Assembly (NCBI GenBank): GCA_963711065.1
Contig: CAVQCO010000007.1
Location: 682,001-746,000 of the forward strand
Reading direction: 5' to 3'
Length of the DNA: 64,000 nucleotides
Source of the DNA: Bog-473 sp963711065
GTDB lineage: Bacteria > Actinomycetota > Acidimicrobiia > Acidimicrobiales > RAAP-2
Shown: piece after piece, positions 8,481-17,795 of the stretch
How the letters are laid out: every line of letters begins with the position of its first letter
Position numbering within the stretch: position 1 is the stretch's first letter
Translations under genes and position numbers: made by a program
The notes under the pieces: model-generated
The model's database searches: none
What the model was told of the DNA's origin: nothing
The model's input: the letters and a program-made list of their open reading frames with translations, nothing else

Positions 8481-9740
8481 CAGCGGCCGTCGGGCACCCG
8501 GAGCCAGGCGAGGGGCTGGCCCTCCTGCACCCGCTCGCCGCCGGCCGCCAGCCAGCGGATCACCTGACCCGCGAAGGGGGTGCGCACGTCGGAGACCCCC
8601 ACCCTGCCCATGAGGTCACCGACCGCGACGGCCGAGGAGGGCTCGCAGGCGGGGTCGTCGGCGGTCCCGGGCAGCAGCCCGGTTCCCGGCGCACGCAGGG
8701 AGGCCTCCGGGCTGAAGATGCCGCTGGACGGGCTCACCACGACGCGCTCGGACATGTAGAGGTGCTCCCCCTGGTGGAGGGCCGGCTCGGCCCGCCACGT
8801 GCCCGCCGCGCCGATCTGGTCCATCAGGGTGTCGAGGTCCTCCGGCTTGGAGACGGCCAGTGACTGGATCTCGGGCAGGCTGCGCTTGGCCAGGCCGCTC
8901 AGGACGCCACCGGGGCCGAGCTCGACGAGCGAGGTCAGCCCGAGGCCGGCGAAGGTCTCGAGCGTCTGGCGCCAGCGGACGGGGCTGCACAGCTGCGCCG
9001 AGAGCAACCCGGGCCACTCGGCGGGGTCGTCGTGCACGTGCGCATCCACGTTGGCCACGACGCGGACCTCCGGGGTCATGAAGGTCACCTCGGCCAGCGC
9101 CTTGCGCAGGTCGGCCCGCGCACCCTGCATCAGGGGCGTGTGGAAGGCGCCCGAGACCTGGATCGGCAGGACGCGCTTCGCCCCGAGGCCCTTGGCCAGC
9201 TCGCCGGCCAGAGCGACGGCGTCGGGTGTGCCGGCGATCACGACCTGTCCCGGCGCGTTGTAGTTGGCCACCCAAACGTCGCCCTCGGCGCGCATGCAGG
9301 CCGCCTCGGCGTCGTCGTCGGCGATGCCGAGGAGCGCAGCCATCGTCCCGGGCGCCTCTTCGCCGGCACGCGCCATGGCCTCGCCGCGGGCCACCACCAG
9401 ACGAACGCCGTCCTCGAAGCCGAGGGCGCCGCTCGCCACCAGCGCCGTGTACTCGCCGAGGCTGTGGCCGGCGGAGGCGGCGGGGGTGAGCCCGATCCGC
9501 TCCACGGCGTCCAGCACGACCAGGCTGAGCACCGTCGTGGCCAGCTGCCGCGTTCTCGGTCTGGGTCAGCTCCTCGATCGGGGCGGACAGGAGGAGGTGC
9601 GACAGGTCACGGCCGGCCGCCGCCGACGCCTCCTCGACCACCTCCCACGAGGGATGGTCGACCCATGGCTCACCCATTCCGGCACGTTGTGATCCCTGTC
9701 CGGGGAAGGTGAAGACCAACACGTATTCGACGGCTCCCAT
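8480..9740 (-). pseudogene. fabD: Malonyl-CoA:ACP transacylase fused to a barrel-sandwich domain; frameshifted
   Basis: Transfers malonate from malonyl-CoA to ACP. The N-terminal frame has FTFPGQGSQ. At about 9547-9552 one extra G (aac gcg g cag) moves the homology to the frame that continues AQLATTVLSL, the GHSLGEYTA nucleophile elbow, and AFHTPLM with the active-site His. Repaired length is about 420 residues. Residues after about 330 add a domain unlike normal FabD: VVVSPSSGIFSP, VAVGDLMGRVG, VRTPFAGQVIRWL, VQEGQPLAWL. That pattern is a lipoyl/biotinyl-type barrel-sandwich hybrid without a modifiable lysine. An in-frame ATG at 8755 could give the domain separately. Because fabD is essential in most bacteria, the frameshift may be a sequence error. 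Start 9740 or 9782. Confidence 0.85.
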
Positions 9741-9796
9741 TCGACGGTGGGCGGACGAACTCACAGTGTGGCATGCCGACATGGCCCGGGCTCAAG

Positions 9797-9880
9797 TCCG
9801 GCGCCACGCGGACGGGGTCGAATCGCACCCCCGGTGCGAAGTCTGACGGGCACCGCAGACCCGTCGCTGGTTACCGGCTG
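9797..9880 (+). promoter_or_regulatory. Structured leader resembling a c-di-GMP-I (GEMM) riboswitch
   Basis: Two perfect stems are visible: CGCACC/GGTGCG (about 9823-9837) and GACGGG/CCCGTC (about 9845-9866). They are followed by GCTGGTTACCGG, close to the conserved 3' part of GEMM-I (GGTTACCG). The junction GCGAAGTCTGACGGG parallels GCAAAGC-ACGGG. The P2 loop is CCC, not a GNRA loop, so this is at best a variant. It lies 375 nt upstream of a secreted-protein gene, a typical GEMM target. Visual match only. Confidence 0.3.
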
Positions 9881-9998
9881 GAAACCAGGTACGAAGCGCG
9901 GTACCACCATGGGCGTATCGAGCCGACCCGCTCACCGGCGTTCCCGTCGTGACCCTGCACCGGCGGGCTCGCCGCCGTCGGGAGGACCGACGGGGCAC

Positions 9999-10051
9999 GT
10001 CGAGCGACCGGGGAGTGATCGCCCGCCCGAGTCCCTCGACCAGCCCTTTTT
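9999..10051 (+). terminator. Possible intrinsic terminator / expression platform
   Basis: GTCGAG (9999-10004) pairs with CTCGAC (10035-10040) and encloses CGGG/CCCG. T5 follows at 10047-10051. It lies between the structured leader and the S53 gene, where a riboswitch-controlled terminator would sit. The stem is interrupted and the T run begins 6 nt after the stem, so the call is weak. The rest of 9783-10255 holds no convincing gene. Confidence 0.25.
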
Positions 10052-10225
10052 CGTCTGCCTGACCCAGGCCCTCGGGATCGGGGGCAACGAGTTCGTCCCC
10101 GGGGGGCCGCCCCGGCCGGCGACCACGGCGTAACCGAGAGGGCTCGCCGCCGTCCGACCTACGGGTGCTCGCCGACGGCTCCCGGCAACGAGGGTGGTGC
10201 GGCCAGGGGCCCTGGTGGGGGGCGG

Positions 10226-10231
10226 TAATCT
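10226..10231 (+). promoter_or_regulatory. -10-like TAATCT upstream of the S53 gene
   Basis: TAATCT lies 24 nt before the GTG start. A purine-rich ribosome site (GGGGGGAGCGGAG) lies between them. If used, it would give a leader of about 18 nt and bypass the structured region upstream. Confidence 0.3.
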
Positions 10232-10255
10232 AGGCCCTCGGGGGGGAGCGGAGCC

Positions 10256-13200
10256 GTGGACGACGTGAAGAGGGAGGTGCATCGTCGAGGCGGCCGTGGA
10301 GTGCGCCACGCCGCCTGCATGCTCCTCGGAGCGACGCTGGCGGGGGTGGCGTTCGCGGCGGTCCTCGATGTCGCCGGCGCCCTGAGCGCCCAAGGCGCCG
10401 GGTCCGGCCGCGTGCCGTTGCGCGGGCAACAGGCGCTCGTCCCTCCCGGAGCGACCCTCCTCGGGCCCGCCCCGTCGACGACCACGTTGCCACTGGACAT
10501 CACGCTCCAGCCCCGGGATCCGGCGGCGTTGGCGACCGAGGTGCGGGCGGTCTCGGACCCGGCCTCGCCCGAGTACCGCCACTTCCTAACGCCGGCGGAG
10601 TTCGCGCAACGCTTCGGACCGACACCCGGCACGATCGCAAAGGTCGCCTCGGTGCTCCGCAGCGAGGGCCTCGTGGTGGGGCCGCCCTCGGCCACCGGAC
10701 TGTCACTCCCGGTGTCGGGCACGGTGGCCCAGGTGCAGTCGGCCTTCTCGACCCCGATCGCCCGCTACCGACTCGCCTCGGGGAGGACCGGGTACGACAA
10801 CCGTGCGGCGCCCGAGGTGCCGGTCTCGGTGGCGCCACAGATCCAGGGGGTCCTCGGGCTCGACACGCTGAGCCCGCCGCACCCCACGACGACGCTCCCG
10901 CAGGCGAGCTCGCTGACGCCCCACGCGGGGACCCCCGCTGTCTCGCCGGCGCTGGCCCCCAACCAACCGACGCCGCAGCCATCGTGCGCCCCGACCATCT
11001 CGACGGTCCAGGGCACGTACGGGGCGCTCGACGCCGACCAGCTCGCCCAGGCGTACTCGTTCGACCCGCTCTACTCGGCCAACCACTACGGGGCGGGGAC
11101 GACGGTCGCGCTGGTCGAGCTGTACGGAGCCGGCTACGTACAAAGCGACATCGACACGTTCGCCGCCTGCTACGGGATCGGTGATGGACAGGTCACCCAG
11201 GTGGACATGAACGGCGGCGGGGGGCTGACCGGCGGTGCCACGGCCGAATCCGAGCTCGACATCGAGACCGCGCTCTCGCTGGCCCCCAAGGCCAACATCG
11301 AGGTGTACGAGGGTGGGCAGTCGGACGACTTGTACACCATCTTCAGCCGGATCGTGAGCGACGACACGGCGAAGATCGTGAGCGTGAGCTGGACGAACGG
11401 CTGCGAGGCGTACGTCGCCCCGGCGTTCCAGAGCTCGGAGAACACGATCCTGGCGGCGGCCGCCAGCGAAGGGCAGTCCTTCTTCGTCGCCTCGGGCGAC
11501 CAGGGGTCCCAGGGTTGCAACCTGAACGGGGAGGTCTCGGCCCCGACGGGCACCGGCCCGATGGCCCAGGCCGTCGACCCCTCGACGGGCACGCTGTACG
11601 TCGCCAACAGGTCCGACGGCACGCTCAACGTCGACAGCGAGGGAGGCACCAACGTCGGCAACGCCACCCAGGCGAGCAAGCCGTTCACCGGGGTGACCCC
11701 CGACGCGGTGGCGCTCGCTCCCTCGGCCGGAAAGGTGTTCGTGGCGAACGCGGGGAGCAATTCCCTCACCGCGTTCTCGACCGCGACCTGCAACAAGACC
11801 ACGACGAGCGGCTGCGGCTCGCCGACGCAGATCACGTCGGGCGGCCACCTCAGCACGCCGAAGTCGCTGGCCGCCAACGGGACGACGCTCTACGTGGGCA
11901 ACGGCAACGGCACCGTCGCCGTGTACAACGCAACGACGAACCTTTGGAAGGCCACGGTCACCCTCCCTTCCTCGTCGGTGCCGAGCGCTCTCGCGGTCGA
12001 CGCCACCAATGGCTTCGTGTACGTCGCGGACAGCAGCAACGGCAGAGTCGAGTACTTCAACGCCGCGACCTGTAACGCCGGCACGACCTCGGGGTGCGGG
12101 ACGACGCCGGCCACCGTCTCGGTCGGCAACAGTCCCGTCGGGCTGGCCGTCGCCGGCGGCGCCGGCGACCTCTACGTGGCCAACGCCGGGAGTGGCGGCG
12201 GGATCTCGGTGGTCAGCCTCAGCACCCATGCCGTCGTGACGACGATCCCGACCAGCCAGCCGTCGAACGGGACGGGCCTGGTGCAGTCCGTCGGCCTGTC
12301 ACCGGACGGCCACGAGGTCCTGGCGGCGCTCAGCGGGCTGGGCTTCCCGGGCGACGTGATGGCGACCGTCAACACGTCGACGCAGACGATCAGCTCGACG
12401 GTCAACCTCGAGATCGCGACCGACGCCATGGGCCAGCTGGTGAGCGACCCCACCCTGGGCTACACCTGGGTCACCGACGAGACGAAGGGGGGCGACGTCG
12501 TCCAGAATTTGAACCTCGCGGTCTCCGACCCCGCCAGCCAGCCGTACGTCACGGCCGTCGGGGGCACCTCGTTCGGGCATCTGACACCCACGATCGGTCC
12601 ACCGCCCAGCGAGTCCGTGTGGAACGACCAGCAGTACTACTCGGAGGGCGCCGGCGGAGGCGGCATCTCGAAGAGCTTCACCATGCCGGCGTACCAGCAA
12701 CCGCTGGGCACGGTCAGTGGCAGCAGCGGAACGCCCTGCGCCAACGCGGGCGGCGACTGCCGTGAGGTCCCCGACGTGTCGGCCGACGCCGACCCGAGCA
12801 CCGGCTACATCGTCTACGACTCCGTCGCCGGGTTCGGCGGCTGGGGCGCGCTCGGCGGGACCAGCGGCGCGGCCCCGCTGTGGGCCGCCGTCCTGGCCGT
12901 CGCAGCTTCGGCCGATGGCAACACCGCCGGCTACGGCGCCCTCAACCCGGCGCTGTACCTGCTGGCGCAGGAGTCCCCGGGGACGTACTTCAACGACGTC
13001 ACCTCGGGGAACAACGACTACAACGCGACGAACGGGGGCTCCTTCCCCGCGCTGAGCGGGTACGACATGGCGACCGGGCTCGGTACGCCCGTGACGTCGC
13101 AATTGGCGACCGGGCTCACCGGCATCCCGCTCGCCGTGGCCGTCTCGGGCACCCAGACCTACGGGGGATCGCCGACCTTCACGGCGACGGCCGACTACGC

Positions 13201-16200
13201 CGGCCCCGGAACGACGCCCTTCGGCGTCACGCTCAACGCCACCGGACTGACCTGTACGACCGTGGGCACTTCGACCACCATCTCTCCGACGCTCGGTGCC
13301 GGGCCCTACACCCTGTCGACGTCCTCGTGCGGCGGCCTCGTCCTCAGCGGGCCGAACGCTTCCGACTACGCGGTCGTCCTGACGAGCGCACCGAACGACT
13401 TCACCGTGGCACCCGCACACCTCACGATCACCGCGGCGAACGGCTCCATGACCTACGGCGGGACGGTGCCGATCATCACCCCTTCGTTCAGCGGCTTCGT
13501 CAACGGCGACACGTCGTCGTCCCTCACCACGCCGCCCACCTGCACGACGACCGCGACGAGTTCCAGTCCGGCCTCGCCCCCGACCTACGCGTCGACCTGC
13601 AGCGGCGCGGCAGACCCCAACTACTCCATCAGCTATGGCGCGGGCGCGGTGACGGTGAACAAGGCACCGCTGACGATCACGGCCTCCAATGTCGCCATGA
13701 CGTACGGCGGCACCGTGCCGAGCGTGGTCGCCGGATACTCCGGCTTCGTCAACGGGGACGGGACCACGAACCTGACGACGAAGCCCACGTGCTCGACGAC
13801 GGCCACGAGCTCGAGCCCGGTGGCGGGGTCTCCCTACGTCTCGTCGTGCGCCGGAGCGGCCGACCCCAACTACGCGATCAGCTATGTCCCGGGTTCGGTG
13901 ACGGTCAACCCGGCGCCGTTGACGATCACCGCCGGGAGCCCGAGCATGACCTACGGCGGCAGCGTCCCCGCCGTGACGCCGCTCTACACCGGCTTCGTCA
14001 GCGGCGACACGTCGTCGTCCCTCACGACGCCGCCCACCTGCTCCACCACGGCGACCGCTTCCAGTCCGGCCTCGCCCCCGACCTACCCGTCGACGTGCGG
14101 CGGTGCGGCCGACCCGAACTACGCCATCACCTACGCGGCAGGCGCGGTGACGGTGTCTCCTGCACCACTGACCATCTCGGCCTCCAGCGGTGTGATGGTC
14201 TATGGGGGATCCGTTCCGGGCATCATTCCGAACTACTCGGGCTTCGTGAACGGTGACTCCTCGTCGTCGCTGACGACACTTCCCGGCTGTTCGACGTCGG
14301 CGACCGGCTCCAGCCCGGCCTCGCCGCCGACCTACCCGTCCTCGTGCAACGGGGCGGCCGATCCGAACTACGCGATCAGCTATGTCGCGGGAGCGGTGAC
14401 GGTGACGAAGGCACCGCTCACCGTCACGGCGTCGAACGGCTCCATGACGTACGGCGGCACCGCGCCGATCATCACCCCTTCGTTCAGCGGCTTCGTCAAC
14501 GGCGACACGTCGTCGTCGCTCGCCACCCAGCCGACCTGCACGACGACGGCGACCGGGTCCAGCCCGGCGTCGCCGCCGACGTACCCGACTTCGTGCAGCG
14601 GCGCGGCGGACGCCGACTACTCCATCAGCTACGTCGCCGGTGCGGTCACCGTCGGCAAAGCCCCGCTGACGATCACGGCCTCGAGCCCGAGCATGAGCTA
14701 CGGGTCGAGCCCGCCCGCCGTCACGGCGCAGTACTCCGGCTTCGTCGACGGTGACACGTCGTCGTCCCTCACGACGCCGCCCACCTGCACGACGACGGCG
14801 ACCAGTTCCAGCCCGGCCTCGCCTCCGACCTACCCCTCGTCCTGCAGCGGGGCGGCCGACCCCAACTACACGATCGGCTACGTCGCTGGTGCGGTGACGG
14901 TGAACAAGGCTCCCCTCACGATCACCGCCTCGAACGGCACCATGACCTTCGGCGGTACCGTCCCCGCCGTCACGCCGGGGTACGCCGGCTTCGTCAACGG
15001 CGACACGTCGTCGTCCCTCACGACGCAACCCGCCTGCTCCACCACGGCGACCGGTTCCAGTCCGGCCTCGCCGCCGACCTACCCGTCGACGTGCAGCGGG
15101 GCATCCGACCCCAACTACACGATCGGCTACGTCGCTGGTGCGGTGACGGTGAACAAGGCGCCGCTGACCATCACCGCCTCGAGCGGCTCCATGACCTACG
15201 GCGGCTCCGTCCCCGCCATCACGCCGGGGTACGCCGGCTTCGTGAACGGCAACAACCCGTCGTCCCTCACGACGCCGCCTGCCTGCTCGACGACCGCGAC
15301 CGCTGCCAGCCCCGCGTCGCCGCCGACCTACCCGTCCTCGTGCGGCGGTGCGGCCGACCCGAACTACTCCATGACCTACGTCGCGGGCGCGGTGACGGTG
15401 AACAGGGCATCGCTGACCGTCACGGCATCGAGCTCCGCCGTGGCCTACGGCTCGGTGCCCGTAGTGGCACCGCTCTACACGGGCTTCGTCAACGGCGACA
15501 CCCCGTCGTCACTCACGACGCCGCCCACCTGCTCGACGACGGCCACGAGCTCGAGCCCGGCGTCGCCGCCGACCTACCCGTCCTCGTGCAGCGGGGCGGC
15601 GGACCCCGACTACACGATCGCCTACGTCCCGGGCACGGTGACGGTGAACAAGGCTCCCCTCACCATCACCGCCTCGAGCGGCTCCATGACCTATGGCGGC
15701 TCCGTCCCCGCCGTCACGCCGGGGTACGCCGGCTTCGTGAACGGCAACACCCCGTCCTCCCTGACGACGCCGCCCACCTGCTCGACCACGGCGACCGGCT
15801 CCAGCGGCGTCGCCGGCTCGCCCTACACCTCGTCGTGCACGGGTGCGGCGGCCGCCAACTACACCATCGCCTACGTCCCGGGCACCGTTGCCGTGAGCAA
15901 GGCTGCGCTCACCATCAGCGCCTCGAGCGGCTCCATGACCTACGGCGGCACGGTCCCCGCCGTCACGCCGGGGTACGCCGGCTTCGTCAACGGCGACACG
16001 CCGTCGTCCCTCACGACGCCGCCGACCTGCACGACGACGGCGAATGGTGCCAGCCCCGCTTCGCCGCCGAGCTACCCGACCTCGTGCAGCGGGGCGGCAG
16101 ACGTCAACTACGCCGTCACCTACGTCGGTGGTTCCATCACGGTCGGCAAGGCACCCTTGACCGTCACCGCCTCGAGTCCGGCGGCGACCTACGGATCGCC

Positions 16201-17761
16201 GCCGCCCGCCGTCACCCCGCTCTACTCCGGCTTCGTCAACGGCGACACGTCCTCGTCGTTGACCACCAAGCCCACCTGCACGACGACGGCGACCAGCTCG
16301 AGCCCCGCCTCCCCACCGGCCTACCCCTCGTCGTGCAGCGGGGCGGCCGACCCCGACTACACGATCGGCTACGTGCCGGGCTCGGTCGCCGTGAACCCGG
16401 CACCCCTGACCGTCACCGCCTCGAGCGGCTCCATGACCTACGGCGGCACCGTCCCCACCATCACGGCGGGCTTCTCGGGCTTCAAGAACGGCGACACCTC
16501 GTCGTCATTGACGACGCCGCCCACGTGCTCGACCGCGGCCACCAGCTCGAGCCCGGTCTCGCCGCCGACCTACGCCGCCTCGTGCAGCGGTGCCGCCGAC
16601 CCCGACTACACGATCACCAACGTGGGAGGCACGGTGACGGTGACCCCGGCGCCCATCACGGTCGGCGTCAGTGGTTCGCAGAGCGACGGGGGAGCGCCGA
16701 CCTTCATCGGCACGGATACGCCGCCCCCCGGGGTGAACGTGGGCGGCACGCTGACCTGTGGCCAGGTCGACCCCTCGACGACCATCAGCAACCAGCTTCC
16801 GAGCGGCACCTACACCCTGGTGGCCACCTCGTGTGGCGGGCTGACCTCCGGTGGTGCCGACGCCGCGGACTACGCGGTCACCTACACCGGCAGCCCCGGC
16901 GACTTCACCGTCACCGGCGGCCCCTCCGCGTCGACGACGACCACGTCGTCGCCACCGCCACCTCCGGACCCGGCGCACGGCTACTGGCTGGTCGGCTCCG
17001 ACGGCGGCATCTTCACCTTCGGCTCCGCCTCCTTCTACGGTTCGACCGGCAGCCTCACCCTCCAGCGGCCGGTTGTCGGGATCACTCCGACCAGGGACCG
17101 GGCGGGATACTGGCTCGTCGCGTCCGACGGGGGCACGTTCGCCTTCGGGGACGCCGGCTTCTACGGCTCCATCCCGGGCCTCGGGCTCCACCCGGCCGGA
17201 TCGGGCCTGCCGCACAGCCTCAACGCGCCGATCGTCGCCATGGTCCCCGCTTCGGACGGCCAGGGCTACTTCGTGGTGGCCTCGGACGGCGGAGTGTTCG
17301 CGTTCGGGCCGGGCGCGAGCTTTGCGGGCTCGTGCCCGGGGATCGGCGGTTGCTCGGGACCCGCGGTGTCGGTCATCCCCGACGCCACCGGGCACGGCTA
17401 CTGGCTCTTCACGGCGACCGGGAACGTGTACACCTTCGGCGACGCCCCGTTCCTCGGCAGTCCCGGACCGGTGGGCTCTGCGGTCACCTCGGCCGTCCGC
17501 ACGCCCGACGGGAAGGGCTACTGGGTCCTCGTCGCCAACGGCACCGTCTACGCCTACGGCGACGCCGCCAACGACGGCAGCCCCGGAGGCCAGTTCGGCG
17601 GCTACAACCCCGCCACGGCCGTCTTCGCCACCTCCGACGGCAGCGGCTACTGGGTCGTCGGCGCCGTGGGTGCCGTCGAGCCCTACGGCGACGCGCCGAA
17701 CGACGGGGGAATGACGGGCACCAAGCTCAACGGCCCCATCATCGCCGCCACCGGTTTCTGA
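10256..17761 (+). CDS. Giant secreted S53 (sedolisin-type) protease with inserted propeller, MBG repeats and GYWLV repeats
   Basis: 2501 residues. Signal/anchor helix at about 18-40. Pro-kumamolisin activation domain at about 55-195 (SPEYRHFLTPAEFAQRF). The catalytic domain has Glu331 and Asp335 (ESELD), oxyanion Asp415 (ASGDQGS) and nucleophile Ser870 (GGTSGAAP), so the triad is complete. About 455 residues separate Asp415 and Ser870, against roughly 115 in kumamolisin; the excess at about 425-760 has seven YVAN-type repeats, a beta-propeller-like insertion. Then 13 MBG-type repeats of 83 residues (about 1053-2131) flanked by two divergent copies, a Pro/Ser/Thr linker, and six GYWLVxSDGG repeats to the C-terminus. 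S53 enzymes are acid-active serine-carboxyl peptidases; substrate here unknown. GTG start with a strong purine-rich ribosome site. Convergent with the Thr-rich gene. Confidence 0.88.
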   Translation: MDDVKREVHRRGGRGVRHAACMLLGATLAGVAFAAVLDVAGALSAQGAGSGRVPLRGQQALVPPGATLLGPAPSTTTLPLDITLQPRDPAALATEVRAVSDPASPEYRHFLTPAEFAQRFGPTPGTIAKVASVLRSEGLVVGPPSATGLSLPVSGTVAQVQSAFSTPIARYRLASGRTGYDNRAAPEVPVSVAPQIQGVLGLDTLSPPHPTTTLPQASSLTPHAGTPAVSPALAPNQPTPQPSCAPTISTVQGTYGALDADQLAQAYSFDPLYSANHYGAGTTVALVELYGAGYVQSDIDTFAACYGIGDGQVTQVDMNGGGGLTGGATAESELDIETALSLAPKANIEVYEGGQSDDLYTIFSRIVSDDTAKIVSVSWTNGCEAYVAPAFQSSENTILAAAASEGQSFFVASGDQGSQGCNLNGEVSAPTGTGPMAQAVDPSTGTLYVANRSDGTLNVDSEGGTNVGNATQASKPFTGVTPDAVALAPSAGKVFVANAGSNSLTAFSTATCNKTTTSGCGSPTQITSGGHLSTPKSLAANGTTLYVGNGNGTVAVYNATTNLWKATVTLPSSSVPSALAVDATNGFVYVADSSNGRVEYFNAATCNAGTTSGCGTTPATVSVGNSPVGLAVAGGAGDLYVANAGSGGGISVVSLSTHAVVTTIPTSQPSNGTGLVQSVGLSPDGHEVLAALSGLGFPGDVMATVNTSTQTISSTVNLEIATDAMGQLVSDPTLGYTWVTDETKGGDVVQNLNLAVSDPASQPYVTAVGGTSFGHLTPTIGPPPSESVWNDQQYYSEGAGGGGISKSFTMPAYQQPLGTVSGSSGTPCANAGGDCREVPDVSADADPSTGYIVYDSVAGFGGWGALGGTSGAAPLWAAVLAVAASADGNTAGYGALNPALYLLAQESPGTYFNDVTSGNNDYNATNGGSFPALSGYDMATGLGTPVTSQLATGLTGIPLAVAVSGTQTYGGSPTFTATADYAGPGTTPFGVTLNATGLTCTTVGTSTTISPTLGAGPYTLSTSSCGGLVLSGPNASDYAVVLTSAPNDFTVAPAHLTITAANGSMTYGGTVPIITPSFSGFVNGDTSSSLTTPPTCTTTATSSSPASPPTYASTCSGAADPNYSISYGAGAVTVNKAPLTITASNVAMTYGGTVPSVVAGYSGFVNGDGTTNLTTKPTCSTTATSSSPVAGSPYVSSCAGAADPNYAISYVPGSVTVNPAPLTITAGSPSMTYGGSVPAVTPLYTGFVSGDTSSSLTTPPTCSTTATASSPASPPTYPSTCGGAADPNYAITYAAGAVTVSPAPLTISASSGVMVYGGSVPGIIPNYSGFVNGDSSSSLTTLPGCSTSATGSSPASPPTYPSSCNGAADPNYAISYVAGAVTVTKAPLTVTASNGSMTYGGTAPIITPSFSGFVNGDTSSSLATQPTCTTTATGSSPASPPTYPTSCSGAADADYSISYVAGAVTVGKAPLTITASSPSMSYGSSPPAVTAQYSGFVDGDTSSSLTTPPTCTTTATSSSPASPPTYPSSCSGAADPNYTIGYVAGAVTVNKAPLTITASNGTMTFGGTVPAVTPGYAGFVNGDTSSSLTTQPACSTTATGSSPASPPTYPSTCSGASDPNYTIGYVAGAVTVNKAPLTITASSGSMTYGGSVPAITPGYAGFVNGNNPSSLTTPPACSTTATAASPASPPTYPSSCGGAADPNYSMTYVAGAVTVNRASLTVTASSSAVAYGSVPVVAPLYTGFVNGDTPSSLTTPPTCSTTATSSSPASPPTYPSSCSGAADPDYTIAYVPGTVTVNKAPLTITASSGSMTYGGSVPAVTPGYAGFVNGNTPSSLTTPPTCSTTATGSSGVAGSPYTSSCTGAAAANYTIAYVPGTVAVSKAALTISASSGSMTYGGTVPAVTPGYAGFVNGDTPSSLTTPPTCTTTANGASPASPPSYPTSCSGAADVNYAVTYVGGSITVGKAPLTVTASSPAATYGSPPPAVTPLYSGFVNGDTSSSLTTKPTCTTTATSSSPASPPAYPSSCSGAADPDYTIGYVPGSVAVNPAPLTVTASSGSMTYGGTVPTITAGFSGFKNGDTSSSLTTPPTCSTAATSSSPVSPPTYAASCSGAADPDYTITNVGGTVTVTPAPITVGVSGSQSDGGAPTFIGTDTPPPGVNVGGTLTCGQVDPSTTISNQLPSGTYTLVATSCGGLTSGGADAADYAVTYTGSPGDFTVTGGPSASTTTTSSPPPPPDPAHGYWLVGSDGGIFTFGSASFYGSTGSLTLQRPVVGITPTRDRAGYWLVASDGGTFAFGDAGFYGSIPGLGLHPAGSGLPHSLNAPIVAMVPASDGQGYFVVASDGGVFAFGPGASFAGSCPGIGGCSGPAVSVIPDATGHGYWLFTATGNVYTFGDAPFLGSPGPVGSAVTSAVRTPDGKGYWVLVANGTVYAYGDAANDGSPGGQFGGYNPATAVFATSDGSGYWVVGAVGAVEPYGDAPNDGGMTGTKLNGPIIAATGF
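13413..16650 (+). repeat. Thirteen in-frame tandem repeats of about 249 bp (MBG-type domains)
   Basis: Each unit encodes about 83 residues starting APLTITAS, with MTYGG, GFVNGDTSSSLTT, PTCTTTATSSSPASPPTYP, SCSGAADPNY and AVTVNK blocks. Units differ by substitutions; units 2 and 10 carry a PVAGSPY/GVAGSPY variant in place of PASPPTYP. The pattern matches bacterial MBG domains (tandem Ig-like surface repeats). DNA identity between units is high enough to make copy number sensitive to assembly. Confidence 0.9.
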
Positions 17762-17768
17762 GCGGCAG

Positions 17769-17795
17769 CTGACCGGCCCGACGACGACGGGTCAG
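17769..17795. terminator. Hairpin between convergent genes
   Basis: CTGA (17769-17772) with TCAG (17792-17795), and CCCG (17777-17780) with CGGG (17788-17791), form an interrupted stem with a 7-nt loop in the 30-nt gap between the S53 gene and the minus-strand Thr-rich gene. No T tract on either side. Confidence 0.35.

Noticed and set aside
9747..10133. Plus-strand gene of 128 residues upstream of the S53 gene
   Set aside because: Low-complexity Pro/Arg/Ser translation overlapping the structured leader and the fabD start; no support.
12299..15028. Long minus-strand frame of 909 residues
   Set aside because: Antisense to the S53 gene, Arg/Gly-rich shadow translation with no domain; caused by GC-rich codons and repeats.
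13413..16650. CRISPR-like array
   Set aside because: Units are 249 bp, coding and contiguous without spacers. No CRISPR array or cas gene is seen anywhere in the window.
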